Source of the DNA: Azospirillum rugosum | Lineage (GTDB): Bacteria > Pseudomonadota > Alphaproteobacteria > Azospirillales > Azospirillaceae | DNA length: 64,000 nt | Direction: 5' to 3' | Assembly: GCF_017876155.1 (NCBI RefSeq) | Contig: NZ_JAGINP010000004.1 | Coordinates: 186,001-250,000 of the forward strand | Shown here: in pieces, positions 1 to 8,918 of the stretch | Layout: each line of letters opens with the position of its first letter | How positions within the stretch are numbered: position 1 is the first letter of the stretch | The notes under the pieces: generated by a model | Database searches by the model: none | What the model saw: the letters and a program-made list of their open reading frames with translations, nothing else | Told to the model about the DNA's origin: nothing | Translations under genes and position numbers: made by a program

Positions 1-30
1 CCTGCTGACGACCTGATCGGGTCGGGGGCG

Positions 31-155
31 CGGTTGCCCCCACCCTCCCGCTTCGCGGGTCCCTCCCTCCCCCGCTTCGCAGGGGAGGGCCAATCTGCGG
101 CGCCAGCGGCAGTCCCCTCCCCTGCGAAGCGGGGGAGGGTTAGGGAGGGGGCAAT
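31..155. repeat. GC-rich intergenic palindrome (class A)
   Basis: Two inverted arms built on CCCTCCCCC-GCTTCGC-GGGGGAGGG flank a short spacer, and the outer edge reads AGGGAGGGGGCAA. Closely similar elements recur at 10541, 12411, 18991, 21007, 27287 and 29531. The element fills most of the stretch upstream of the first cheW gene (bases 1-282). No gene is evident in that stretch. Confidence 0.75.
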
Positions 156-282
156 AACTTCTTCTCCCCCTCCCAACTTGGGCTGGGCCCTTTGCCTTTC
201 GTGGTATTTCCAACACAGGTGCGATGCGTCATGTTCTGCGCCGGTTTCGACTCCCCCCGATCGGCAGGAACAGCATCCGCCC

Positions 283-810
283 ATGGTTGCAACGGCATCG
301 GCGACACGGACCGTGGTCTTTTCCGTTTCCGGCAGGGTCCTCGCCCTGCCGGCGGACGCCGTGCGCCGTGTCCTGCCCCTGCCGCGGCTGGACAGCCCGC
401 CGGCCGCCCCGCCGGTGGTCGCGGGCCTGTTCCGCCACCGGGACCGGACCGTCCCGGTCCTGCGATTCGACATCCTGCTGGGCTTTGAGCCGGCCCCGGC
501 CGCGCTCTACGCACCGCTGCTGCTGATCGAGCGGGAGGGGCGGCCGCTCGCCCTGCTGGTGGACCGCGTCTTCGACATCGTGCCGGTGCCGGCCTCCGCG
601 CTGCTGGAGGCCGACGCCGCGCTGTCCTTCAACGGCTGCGCCGTGGGGGCCTTCCCGTTCGGCGCCGGCAACGCCACGCTGCTCGACCCCGAACGCCTGC
701 TGACGGAGACGGAGGGCCGGCTGCTCGCCGCCTTCCAGGCCCTGGCGGACGAGCGCGCGGCGCGGTGGCAAGCCACCGACTCCGAAGACGCCGCGGAGCC
801 GGCACCATGA
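283..810 (+). CDS. cheW: CheW-like chemosensory coupling protein
   Basis: This 175-residue protein is a single CheW-like domain. It has the typical opening strand (VVFSVSGRVLALPADAVRRV), a central segment VAGLFRHRDRTVPVLRF that matches the usual GxxxxRGxxxPVxDL region, and the strand LALLVDRVFDIVPV. CheW proteins link chemoreceptors to CheA in arrays on the inner face of the membrane. I chose the ATG at 283 because the longer frame upstream runs through a palindromic repeat and lacks domain sequence. The stop overlaps the cheR start by four bases (ATGA), so translation is probably coupled. It opens an eight-gene chemosensory cluster that also holds a second CheW-like gene, a layout known from Che3-type clusters. 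Confidence 0.88.
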   Translation: MVATASATRTVVFSVSGRVLALPADAVRRVLPLPRLDSPPAAPPVVAGLFRHRDRTVPVLRFDILLGFEPAPAALYAPLLLIEREGRPLALLVDRVFDIVPVPASALLEADAALSFNGCAVGAFPFGAGNATLLDPERLLTETEGRLLAAFQALADERAARWQATDSEDAAEPAP

Positions 811-2219
811 ACCGCGTCGACGCTGTCCTGCGCGATCCCGTCTTCCCCCGCCTGAAGACGGCCGTGATCGAGACCACCGGGCTCGCCTACTACGCCGACA
901 AGGACCAGGCGCTGGCGGAGCGCGTCAGCCGCCGGCTGGCCGAGCGGTCGGTGACGGGGCTTGCCGGCTATCTGGCGATCCTGAACAGCGAGGGGCCGGC
1001 CGGTCCGGAATACCAGGCGCTGATCAACGAGCTGACCGTCGGCGAGACCTTCTTCTTCCGCTACGCCGAGCAGTTCGAGGCGCTGTGCGCCGTGGCCATC
1101 CCCGAATGCCTGCGCCGCAACCGCGACAGCCGCATCCTGCGGATCTGGAGCGCGGGCTGCTCCATCGGGCCGGAAGCCTACACGCTGGAAATCCTGCTGA
1201 AGCGCCATTTCGCGGAACAGCTGCGCGACTGGCAGGTCACCATCATCGGCACCGACATCAACGCCACCTTCATCGATGCGGCCCGGCGCGGCGTCTACGG
1301 CAACTGGGCGGTGCGCGGTCTGGCCCCGGCCGTGCTGGAGGAGTGCTTCGACCGCCGCGGCGACCAGCTGGCGGTGAAGCCGAAGTTCCGGGAATGGACG
1401 ACCTTCTCCGTCTTCAACCTGGTCGAAGGGGCGCTGCCCAACTACCCGCGCGGGCTCGGCGCGCTGGACGTCGTGCTGTGCCGCAACGTCATGATCTATT
1501 TCGACGAGGCCACGCGCGGCCGCCTGCTGGAAGGGCTGCACGCGGCGCTCGCCCCGAACGGCTGGCTGGTGGTCGGCCATGCGGAGACCGGGCCGCAGGT
1601 GAACGCCCTGTTCACCCCCGTGCCGGTTCCGGGCGCCACGCTCTACCGCAAGCCCCTGCCCGGCTGCGCTCCGGCGCCCGCGCTGCCCACCCCGGCGGCG
1701 GCGCCGGAACCGCCCGCCGCCGAGCCGGCGCCCCGCCCCGCTGCCCGGGCCGCGAAGCCGCCCGCCGCGCGCCGTGCGACGCCCGCGGACCCTCTGCCCG
1801 CGCCGGTCCCTGCCCCACCCCCTCCGCGGTCGCCGGAGCCGCGTCCCACCGACCTCATGTCGGAAGGGGACCGCGCGGCGGCGCTGGAGGCCTGCCTGGC
1901 CCTGGCGGAGCGCAACCGGCTCGACCCCGCGGTGCATTTCCGGCTGGGCCTGCTGGAGGAGGAGCTGGGGGTCGGCGACCCCGTCGTCGCCTTCAAGAAG
2001 GCGCTGTACCTGGACTCCGGCTTCGCGCTCGCCGACTACCACCTCGCGCTGGCCTACTGGCGGCGCGGCAAGCTGGGGCCGGCGCAGCGGCACTTCCGCA
2101 ACGCGCGCGCCGCGGTCGCCGAACGCGACGGCACCGACCTCGTCGCCGAGGGCGGCGGGCTGACCGTGGCGGAGCTGCGCAGCATGATCGACCTCTGGTT
2201 CTCCGGGGAGGAGGCGTGA
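807..2219 (+). CDS. cheR: CheR methyltransferase with C-terminal TPR region
   Basis: CheR transfers methyl groups from S-adenosylmethionine to glutamates on chemoreceptors. In this 470-residue protein the N-terminal 270 residues are the CheR fold, with ELTVGETFFFR, the SAM-loop motif WSAGCSIGPEAYTL and the DVVLCRNVMIYFD motif. The SAM loop departs from the common GCSTGEEPY form (SIGPEAY). A Pro/Ala-rich linker of about 70 residues follows, then a TPR-like helical region (about residues 350-430, e.g. AVHFRLGLLEEELGVGDP). CheR-TPR fusions are typical of clusters that do not control flagella. The gene starts inside the cheW stop codon and ends one base into the next gene. The ATG at 807 is preferred to an upstream in-frame start because of the ATGA overlap. 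Confidence 0.93.
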   Translation: MNRVDAVLRDPVFPRLKTAVIETTGLAYYADKDQALAERVSRRLAERSVTGLAGYLAILNSEGPAGPEYQALINELTVGETFFFRYAEQFEALCAVAIPECLRRNRDSRILRIWSAGCSIGPEAYTLEILLKRHFAEQLRDWQVTIIGTDINATFIDAARRGVYGNWAVRGLAPAVLEECFDRRGDQLAVKPKFREWTTFSVFNLVEGALPNYPRGLGALDVVLCRNVMIYFDEATRGRLLEGLHAALAPNGWLVVGHAETGPQVNALFTPVPVPGATLYRKPLPGCAPAPALPTPAAAPEPPAAEPAPRPAARAAKPPAARRATPADPLPAPVPAPPPPRSPEPRPTDLMSEGDRAAALEACLALAERNRLDPAVHFRLGLLEEELGVGDPVVAFKKALYLDSGFALADYHLALAYWRRGKLGPAQRHFRNARAAVAERDGTDLVAEGGGLTVAELRSMIDLWFSGEEA

Positions 2220-2830
2220 TGGACTTCCCGACAGGAACCGACCGCGACGCGGACGGCGACATCGACTGGGCCGCCGTCCGCGACCGCCTTGCCCGCACCC
2301 GGCGCGAGGCGGAGGAGGCCGGGGCCTTCGGCAGCGCCTGGGCCGACGCGCTGCTGCGCCGCCGCGCGGACGAGCTGGCGGCGGGCGGCGACGGCGCGCA
2401 GGACGAATCGCCGACCCTGCCCCTGCTGGTCGGGCGCGGGGCCGACGGGCTGTACGGGCTGGAGCTGGCGCGGCTGGCCCGCGTGGTGCCGCTGCCGCGC
2501 GTGGCGCGGGTGCCCGGCGCGCCGCCGGACCTGCTGGGGCTGATCGCCATCGACGGGCGGGTCATGCGCCTCTACGACGTGGACCGGCTGTGCGGGCGCA
2601 CCGCCGTCCCGGCCGGCGGCGGCTTCGCCGTGGTCCTGCGCGGCGGCGCGCGCCCGGTGGCGCTGCGCCTGCGCACGGTGGAAACCATCGTCGACCTCGA
2701 TCTCGCCGCGCTGCGCGCGAAGGCCCCGCCCGAGGCCGGGCGTTTCGTCACCGCCGTCACGGACGGCCGGATCGCGGTGGTCGATGTGGCGGCGATCCTC
2801 GACCAGCTGAGGAGCACGAAGGACGAATGA
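2219..2830 (+). CDS. second CheW-like coupling protein
   Basis: This 203-residue protein has about 60 charged N-terminal residues followed by a CheW-like domain. Visible landmarks are LLVGRGADGLYGLELARLAR, PPDLLGLIAIDGRVMRLYDV and VALRLRTVETIVDLDLAAL. Its likely role is to couple the receptor encoded next to it to the hybrid CheA downstream. The start overlaps the cheR stop by one base (TGATG), and the stop overlaps the MCP start by four bases. Two divergent CheW proteins in one cluster suggest that they bind different partners or sit at different array positions; this is inferred. The domain is diverged, so function as a scaffold is likely but not proven. Confidence 0.85.
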   Translation: MDFPTGTDRDADGDIDWAAVRDRLARTRREAEEAGAFGSAWADALLRRRADELAAGGDGAQDESPTLPLLVGRGADGLYGLELARLARVVPLPRVARVPGAPPDLLGLIAIDGRVMRLYDVDRLCGRTAVPAGGGFAVVLRGGARPVALRLRTVETIVDLDLAALRAKAPPEAGRFVTAVTDGRIAVVDVAAILDQLRSTKDE

Positions 2831-4503
2831 AACTCAAGGTCAAGCACAAGCTCATCGTCAGCTTCGGGATCCTCTGCCTGCTGACCACCGCGCTCGCGGT
2901 GTTCCAGCTGACGCGCTTTTCCGACGCGCTGCGCGTGATGACGGCGATCTCCACCTACGACATCCAGGTCTCCGAATCCGTGCGCGAGATCGAGGTGATG
3001 CAGAGCAACCTGCGCAGCATCCGCGAGACCGTGACCAACATGGCGGCGATGGCCAAGCTGGAAGGCCGCCCGCTGGAGATCGGGCCGCTGCGCCAGCGCT
3101 ACGAGGCGGGCGCCGCCCGCATGCTGGAGGAGTCCGGCAAGCTGAAGGCGCTGACCGCGGAGCTGGCCGGCCGCGGCGTCACGGAGGACCGGCGCCGCGT
3201 CTGGGGCGACCTCAGCGGCGAGGTCGACGCCTTCGACCGGATCGTCCGGTCGATCCTGGGCGAGGCCGTGGGGATGATGCAGCGCACCGACCAGGGCAAC
3301 GGCGAGGAGTTCGTGCAGCGCCGCGTCCGGCTGGACGAGATGCGCCAGACGCTCAACGACCGGCTCGGCCGGCTGCACGACCACATCCGACGCCTGTCGG
3401 AAACCGGCCGGAACGACATCCGCGCCATCTACGACGAGGCGCAGCAAGCCTCCATCATCGCGGTGCTGGTCGTGGTCGGCTCCGCCATCGCGATCGCCTA
3501 CCTGATGGGCAGCTCGATCACGCGGCGGCTCGGCACGGCGATCGGCTACGTCTCGCGCGTCGGCGACGGCGACCTGACGCGGGAGATCACCGTGGACGGC
3601 GACGACGAGCTGGCCGAGCTGGGCCAGCACCTCAACCAGATGACCTCCAGTTTGCGCAGCATGGCTGCGACGACCCGCGCGACGGCCGAAAGCGTGCACG
3701 CGGCGACGGCGCAGATCCGCGCCTCCACCCAGCAGCAGGCGGCCAGCGTGGCGCAGCAGCTGGCCGCGGTGGAGGAGACCACGGCGACTTTGAGCGAGAT
3801 CACCGAATCCGGCGCGCAGATCAACCGCCGCGCCCAGGACGTCGCGGAGAACGCACAGTCGGCGGCGGCGACCAGCGAGACCGGGCTGAAGGCGGTGGAG
3901 GACACCAACCAGGCCATGGACGCGATCCGCGAGCAGGCCGAGGCGGTGGCCGAGAACATCGTCGTGCTGTCGGAGCGCACGCAGGCCATCGGCGAGATCA
4001 TCCTGACCGTCAACGACATCGCCGAGCGCTCGCACCTGCTGGCGCTCAACGCCGCCATCGAGGCCGCGGCGGCCGGCGAGCACGGCCGCACCTTCGCGGT
4101 GGTGGCCAGCGAGATCAAGAGCCTGGCCGATCAGGCCAAGGAAGCCACCGCGCAGGTCCGCTCCAACCTCAGCGAGATCCAGCACGGCATCAACGCCTCG
4201 GTCATGCTGACCGAGGAGGCGGTCAAGCGCGTGGGTGCGGGCAAGCGGCAGACCGACGCCACCCAGGCGACCATCCGCGACCTCGCCGAGAGTGTCCAGG
4301 AGAGCGTGCTCGCCTTCCAGCAGATCGTCGCCGGCACCAACCAGCAGCAGATCGGCCTGGAGCAGGTGATCCAGGCGCTCCAGAACATCCGCGAGGCCAG
4401 CAGCCAGACCGCCGCCGGCACCCGCCAGTTGGAGGGCGCCGCCGCCAACCTCAACGACCTCGGCCAGGGCCTCGTCGAGGCCGTGCGGAACTACCGCGTG
4501 TGA
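2827..4503 (+). CDS. mcp: methyl-accepting chemotaxis protein (transmembrane)
   Basis: This 558-residue chemoreceptor starts with a basic tail (MKLKVKHK) and a first membrane helix (about residues 9-28). A periplasmic helical region of about 180 residues follows, which looks like a four-helix-bundle sensor. A second membrane helix (IIAVLVVVGSAIAIAYLMGS, about 215-235) leads to a HAMP domain and a cytoplasmic signalling domain. The hairpin tip reads LLALNAAIEAAAAGEHGRTF, close to the consensus with A for R and H for Q. There is no C-terminal CheR-docking pentapeptide; the protein ends in NYRV. It is translationally coupled to the CheW-like gene before it. The ligand cannot be read from the sequence. 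Confidence 0.93.
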   Translation: MKLKVKHKLIVSFGILCLLTTALAVFQLTRFSDALRVMTAISTYDIQVSESVREIEVMQSNLRSIRETVTNMAAMAKLEGRPLEIGPLRQRYEAGAARMLEESGKLKALTAELAGRGVTEDRRRVWGDLSGEVDAFDRIVRSILGEAVGMMQRTDQGNGEEFVQRRVRLDEMRQTLNDRLGRLHDHIRRLSETGRNDIRAIYDEAQQASIIAVLVVVGSAIAIAYLMGSSITRRLGTAIGYVSRVGDGDLTREITVDGDDELAELGQHLNQMTSSLRSMAATTRATAESVHAATAQIRASTQQQAASVAQQLAAVEETTATLSEITESGAQINRRAQDVAENAQSAAATSETGLKAVEDTNQAMDAIREQAEAVAENIVVLSERTQAIGEIILTVNDIAERSHLLALNAAIEAAAAGEHGRTFAVVASEIKSLADQAKEATAQVRSNLSEIQHGINASVMLTEEAVKRVGAGKRQTDATQATIRDLAESVQESVLAFQQIVAGTNQQQIGLEQVIQALQNIREASSQTAAGTRQLEGAAANLNDLGQGLVEAVRNYRV

Positions 4504-4526
4504 TGATGAATTTCGCATTCCCTTCG

Positions 4527-4650
4527 AAGCCCCTCTCCCCTTGTGGGAGAGGGGTTGGGGTGAGGGGTAAACGTCGGCACGGAAACACCTTTCCGGCCTT
4601 CGGCCGCCCCCTCATCCCAACCCTTCTCCCACACAGGGGAGAAGGGCTAG
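4527..4650. repeat. palindromic repeat between mcp and cheA
   Basis: The left arm holds CCCCTCTCCCCTTGTGGGAG and the right arm holds CAACCCTTCTCCCACACAGG; together they form a large imperfect inverted repeat around a 40-base spacer. It is a variant of the intergenic repeats seen elsewhere in the window. It occupies almost all of the 151-bp gap between the receptor and CheA genes, the only long gap inside the first part of the cluster. Confidence 0.7.
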
Positions 4651-4654
4651 AGGC

Positions 4655-6919
4655 GTGCATGCCATGACCGACATCCGCGAACGGCTGCTCGCCGCCTTCG
4701 AGCTGGAGCACAAGGATCACCTCGCGGCGATCCGCGAGGCGCTGCATGCGGCGGAGCAGGACCCGGCCTATGTCCCCGACCTCGCCGAAATCCACCGCCG
4801 CGCCCACAGCCTGAAGGGGGCCGCCCGCGCCGTCGACCTGCCGGAGGTGGAACGGCTGTCCCATTGGCTGGAGGCCGTGTTCCTCGCCGTGCAGCGCGGC
4901 AGCGTGCCGCTCGACGCCGCGGCGCGGGCGGTCGTGCGCCACGCGCTCGACGCCATCGAGGACGTGGTCGCCTGGGCGACCCGCGGCGGCAATGCGGTGG
5001 AGACGGCCGGCGTGCTGGCCGACCTGGCGCGGCTCGGCGGCGAGGCCGGCGGGCCGGAGCCGGTGCAGCGCCGCCCGCAGGCGGACGCCCCCGCCGCCCC
5101 GCCGCCCCGCCCCGTCACCGCCGCGCCGGAAAACCCCGCCCCTGGCACCGTCTCCGTCCTGCGCGGTGCCGCGCCGTCGCTGGTGCGCATCCGCAGCGCC
5201 GGGTTGGAGCGGCTGTTCAACACCGCCGCCGGCCTGCTGCCGGAGATCGAGAACCAGTCCGCCCTGGTCGAGCAGCTGCACGAGTTGCGCGGCGAGTGGC
5301 GCGCGCTGGAGCGGAGCTGGAACGCCATCCGCCCGCAGGTCGGCCGCTCCCTGGACAGCCGCGGCGCCCGCGGGCGGGCGGACGACGGGGCGGCGCGCCT
5401 CTTGTCCTTCGAACGGCGCTTCCGCGCGCTGGGCGCCGCGCTGGACGCCGCGCACCGGTCGCACGACCGGCACCTCTGGTCGCTGCGCCGCTGGAGCGGC
5501 GGGTTGCAGGAGGAGGTGAAGCAGCTCCGCATGCTGCCGGCGGAATCGCAGTTCAGCGGCCTCGGCCGCATGATCCGGGAGATGAGCCGCGCCCAGGGCA
5601 AGGAGGTCGAGGTCGACATCCGCGGGCTGGAAACCCAGGCCGACCGCGTCGTCCTGCAACGGCTGAAGGACCCCGTCCTGCACCTCGCCCGCAACGCCGT
5701 GACGCACGGCGTGGAAACCCCGCGGGAGCGCGTGGCCGCCGGCAAGCCGGCCGCGGCCACCGTGGTCTTCGAGGCGTCGGTGACCGGCAGCCGGCTGGTC
5801 CTGCGGGTGGAGGACGACGGGCGCGGGCTGAACGCCGCGGCCGTCGCGCGCCGCGCCGTGGACCGCGGGCTGCTGACCGAGGAGGAGGCCGCGGCGGCCG
5901 CCCCCGACCAGCTGCTGGGCCTGATCTTCGAACCCGGCTTCTCCACCGCCGACCGCACGACGGAGCTTGCCGGCCGCGGCATGGGGCTGGCGATCGTCCG
6001 GCAGGAGGCGACGCGGCTCCAGGGCACGGTGACGCTGACGGACCGGCCGGGCGGCGGCACCGTCGCCACGGTGGCGGTGCCGCTCAGCCTGCTCAGCCAA
6101 CGCCTCGTCTTCGTCGCGGTGGAGGACGACATCCTGGCCCTGCCGGGCGGCGACGTCGCCCGGGTGATGCGCCTGCCCGCCGACCAGCTGCTGACCGACC
6201 TGACCACCCCGACCGTCCGGCTGGAGGAGGAGGACGTCCCCGTGGCCTCGCTGGCCGGGCTGCTCGGCTACGACGCCCCGCCCATGCCGGCGGCGGGGAC
6301 CGGCGCGGTGCTGGCGCTCGCCGTCGTGCGCGCCGGCGGGCGGCGGCTGGCGCTCCTGGTGGACGAGCTGCTGACCACCCGCGACGCGGTCGTCACCGCG
6401 GCGGAGGAGGTGGGCATCGACGCGGCGCGCTTCCTGGGCACCGTGCTGCTGGACGACGGCTCCCCCGCGCTGGTGCTGAACCCCGCCGGGCTGGCCCCGC
6501 AGGCCGGCGCCGCCCTGCCGCCGCTGGCCCGCGCGGAGGACGCGCCCCGGCGGCGCCACCACATCCTGGTGGTGGACGATTCCATTACGACACGGACGCT
6601 GGAAAAGAGCATCCTGGAAGCCCATGGTTACCGGGTCACGCTGTGCGTGGACGGCCGCGAGGCGTTGGAGACCCTTTCCGAGCTGGAGGACGTGGACCTG
6701 ATCATCAGCGACGTGGAAATGCCGAGGATGGACGGCTTCGCGCTGCTGCGGGCGGTGAAGGGCAACCCGCTCACCGCCGACCTGCCGGTGATCCTCGTCA
6801 CCTCGCGCGCCAGCGACGAGGACCGGGAGCGCGGGCTCGACCTCGGGGCCGACGCCTACATCGTGAAGACCCGCTTCGACCAGAACGAGCTTCTGGCGGG
6901 CATCCGGCGCCTGCTATGA
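4655..6919 (+). CDS. cheA: hybrid CheA histidine kinase with C-terminal receiver
   Basis: CheA autophosphorylates under receptor control and passes phosphate to receivers. The 754-residue protein has, in order, an HPt domain (phospho-accepting His51 in HRRAHSLKGAAR), a linker without an obvious P2 domain, a helical dimerisation region (about 170-310), a GHKL ATPase domain (HLARNAVTHGVE, VEDDGRGL and LAGRGMGLAIV boxes), a CheW-like domain (from about 485), and a receiver (HILVVDDSITTRTLEKSILE, acceptor Asp in IISDVEMPRMDG, Lys in YIVKTRF). The fused receiver probably acts as phosphate sink or output. Hybrid CheA is typical of alternative-function chemosensory systems. The start may be 4655 or the ATG at 4664. 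A gap of 13 bp separates it from cheB. Confidence 0.94.
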   Translation: MHAMTDIRERLLAAFELEHKDHLAAIREALHAAEQDPAYVPDLAEIHRRAHSLKGAARAVDLPEVERLSHWLEAVFLAVQRGSVPLDAAARAVVRHALDAIEDVVAWATRGGNAVETAGVLADLARLGGEAGGPEPVQRRPQADAPAAPPPRPVTAAPENPAPGTVSVLRGAAPSLVRIRSAGLERLFNTAAGLLPEIENQSALVEQLHELRGEWRALERSWNAIRPQVGRSLDSRGARGRADDGAARLLSFERRFRALGAALDAAHRSHDRHLWSLRRWSGGLQEEVKQLRMLPAESQFSGLGRMIREMSRAQGKEVEVDIRGLETQADRVVLQRLKDPVLHLARNAVTHGVETPRERVAAGKPAAATVVFEASVTGSRLVLRVEDDGRGLNAAAVARRAVDRGLLTEEEAAAAAPDQLLGLIFEPGFSTADRTTELAGRGMGLAIVRQEATRLQGTVTLTDRPGGGTVATVAVPLSLLSQRLVFVAVEDDILALPGGDVARVMRLPADQLLTDLTTPTVRLEEEDVPVASLAGLLGYDAPPMPAAGTGAVLALAVVRAGGRRLALLVDELLTTRDAVVTAAEEVGIDAARFLGTVLLDDGSPALVLNPAGLAPQAGAALPPLARAEDAPRRRHHILVVDDSITTRTLEKSILEAHGYRVTLCVDGREALETLSELEDVDLIISDVEMPRMDGFALLRAVKGNPLTADLPVILVTSRASDEDRERGLDLGADAYIVKTRFDQNELLAGIRRLL

Positions 6920-6932
6920 CCGGACTTGGATC

Positions 6933-8033
6933 ATGACCGGGAACCGGAAAATCCGCGTGCTGGTGGTCGAGGATTCGCCCGTCGTCCAGCAGCTGCTCGC
7001 CCACGTCATCGGCGCCGATCCGCGGCTGGAGGTGGCGGGCATCGCCTCCTCCGGCGAGCAGGCGCTGCGCATGGTCGAGAGCGTGAAGCCCGACGTGGTG
7101 TCGCTGGACATCCGCCTGCCGGGCATCGACGGCTTCGCCGTGACCACCCGCCTGATGCGGGAGCACCCGGTGCCGATCGTCGTCGTGGCGTCGGACGTGC
7201 ACGACCTGGACATCCCCATGCGCGCGCTCCAGGCCGGCGCGCTGGCGGTGGTGGAGAAGCCGGGCAGCATGGCGCGGGCGGACTACCAGACCGTGGCGCG
7301 CCACCTCTGCACCCAGCTGACGATCATGAGCCAGGTGAAGGTCATCCGCCAGCGCGGCCGCCCGCGCGAGGACGCCGCCACCCCGGCCGCCGCCGCTCCT
7401 CCGCCACCCAGGCCCGCCGCGCCGCCACCGGCGCGGACACCGGCCGGCGGCCGTGGGGGCTACCGGGCGCTGGGGCTCGTCGCCTCCACCGGCGGGCCGG
7501 CGGCGCTGGTCAAGGTGCTGAAGGGCCTGCCGACGACCTTCCCGCTGCCGGTCTTCGTGGTGCAGCACATCGGCGCGCCCTTCGTGGCCGGCTTCGCCTC
7601 CTGGCTGGGGTCGGTCTGCCCGCTTCCGGTCGTGCTGGCCCAGCACAACGCGCCGGCCCGGCCCGGCCACGTCTACGTGGCGCCCGGCGACACCCATCTG
7701 GCCGCCGATCCCGGCGCCATGCGGCTGGTCGACGGCGACATGGTGTGCGGCCAGCGCCCGTCGGGCGACGTGCTGTTCACCTCCATGGCCGCGGCCTTCG
7801 GCGCCGCGGGCATCGGCGTGCTGCTGACCGGCATGGGCGAGGACGGCGCCCGCGGCCTTGTGGACATGCACCGGGCCGGCGCCCACACCATCGCCGAGCA
7901 CGCCTCGACCGCGGTGATCCACAGCATGCCGGGCACGGCGGTGCGGCTGGGCGGCGTTTCGGAGGAACTGCCCGTGGACCGGGTGGCGGCGCGGCTGCTG
8001 GACCTTGTTTCGATGGTTAAGGAGGCTTCATGA
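6933..8033 (+). CDS. cheB: CheB receptor methylesterase/response regulator
   Basis: CheB removes methyl groups from chemoreceptor glutamates and is activated by CheA phosphorylation. This 366-residue protein has an N-terminal receiver (VLVVEDSPVVQQLL, acceptor in VVSLDIRLPGIDG) and, after a Pro/Ala linker, a methylesterase domain from about residue 175. The catalytic triad is visible: Ser in ASTGGPAAL, His in VVQHIGAPF and Asp in LLTGMGEDGARG. The length matches the family. The stop overlaps the next response-regulator gene by four bases (ATGA). With the CheR upstream it forms a complete adaptation pair for the local receptor. Confidence 0.95.
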   Translation: MTGNRKIRVLVVEDSPVVQQLLAHVIGADPRLEVAGIASSGEQALRMVESVKPDVVSLDIRLPGIDGFAVTTRLMREHPVPIVVVASDVHDLDIPMRALQAGALAVVEKPGSMARADYQTVARHLCTQLTIMSQVKVIRQRGRPREDAATPAAAAPPPPRPAAPPPARTPAGGRGGYRALGLVASTGGPAALVKVLKGLPTTFPLPVFVVQHIGAPFVAGFASWLGSVCPLPVVLAQHNAPARPGHVYVAPGDTHLAADPGAMRLVDGDMVCGQRPSGDVLFTSMAAAFGAAGIGVLLTGMGEDGARGLVDMHRAGAHTIAEHASTAVIHSMPGTAVRLGGVSEELPVDRVAARLLDLVSMVKEAS

Positions 8034-8830
8034 CCGGCTCCCGCGCTTTGATCGTGGTGGCCTCGCAGACGCAGGGGCTGCTGCTGAAGCTTCTGCTGGA
8101 GGAACAGGGCATAGAGGCCGCCTGCGTGGACGCGCTGGAACCGGCGGTGGTGGAGCTGTACCGGCAGCCCGCCGACCTGCTGATGGTCGAAGGCGACAGC
8201 TCCGCCCCCCAGGTCCTGGCGGAGCTGCGGCGCTTCTCCCCCGCCCCGGCCATCCTGCTGGGCTCGGCGGAGCGCGCGGCGGCGATCCCGCTGCCCAACG
8301 ACGCCCAGTGGGCCGACCCGGCGGACAGCCGCGCCGTCGTGCGCGACGCCATCGCCGTGCTGGAGCGGCGCAACGCCCCGCCGACCGTGTCCGACATCCT
8401 GAAGCGGGCGCGCATCCTGATCGTGGACGACAGCGCCACCTACCGCGAGTTCCTGCGCGCCGAGCTGGAGGAGGACGGCTGCCACGTCGTCGCCGCCCGC
8501 AACGCCGACGAGGCGGTGGCCGCGCTGGAGGACGGCGGGCTCGACTGCGTGATCCTCGACCTCGTCATGCCCGGCACCAGCGGCACCCAGCTGTGCGAGC
8601 GGTTCGACCGCTTCCGCCGCCGCCGCGGCCTGTTCTTCCAGATCGTCATCCTGACCAGCCAGGAGGGCGAGGACCGCCTGACGGCCAGCCTGACGGCGGG
8701 TGCGGACGACTTCATCGGCAAGTCGCAGCCGATGGAGGTGCTGAAGATCCGCTTGATGGCCCTTCTGCGGCGCAAATACATGGTGGAGGACCACCTCCAG
8801 CGGATGTTGCACCCCGTTCCTTCTGCATAG
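8030..8830 (+). CDS. response regulator with N-terminal pseudo-receiver and C-terminal receiver
   Basis: This 266-residue protein consists of two receiver-like halves. The C-terminal half (from about residue 122) is a normal receiver: RILIVDDSATYREFL, acceptor Asp in CVILDLVMPGTSG, conserved Thr/Ser in IVILTSQEG and Lys in DDFIGKSQP. The N-terminal half begins ALIVVASQTQGLLLK, lacks the acidic pair at its start, and has LLMVEGDSS where the phosphorylated Asp should be, so it looks like a degenerate receiver. There is no DNA-binding or enzymatic output domain. It is coupled to cheB and may be the cluster's CheY-type output, comparable to CheY3 of Che3 systems; that equivalence is inferred. Confidence 0.88.
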   Translation: MTGSRALIVVASQTQGLLLKLLLEEQGIEAACVDALEPAVVELYRQPADLLMVEGDSSAPQVLAELRRFSPAPAILLGSAERAAAIPLPNDAQWADPADSRAVVRDAIAVLERRNAPPTVSDILKRARILIVDDSATYREFLRAELEEDGCHVVAARNADEAVAALEDGGLDCVILDLVMPGTSGTQLCERFDRFRRRRGLFFQIVILTSQEGEDRLTASLTAGADDFIGKSQPMEVLKIRLMALLRRKYMVEDHLQRMLHPVPSA

Positions 8831-8918
8831 GAACATCTAGAGCTTTCGGGCGATTCCATCGTGTACGCACCAAAGGCTAAGGTGCGCGATATGACACCAG
8901 GGCGGTTAGGGGAATTTC

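Noticed and set aside
34..282. An N-terminal extension of the first CheW protein.
   Set aside because: The frame is open but passes through a class A palindrome. CheW sequence begins only after the ATG at 283.
4451..6625. A 724-codon frame antisense to cheA.
   Set aside because: Low-complexity Gly/Gln/Arg/His content; cheA on the other strand has all expected motifs.
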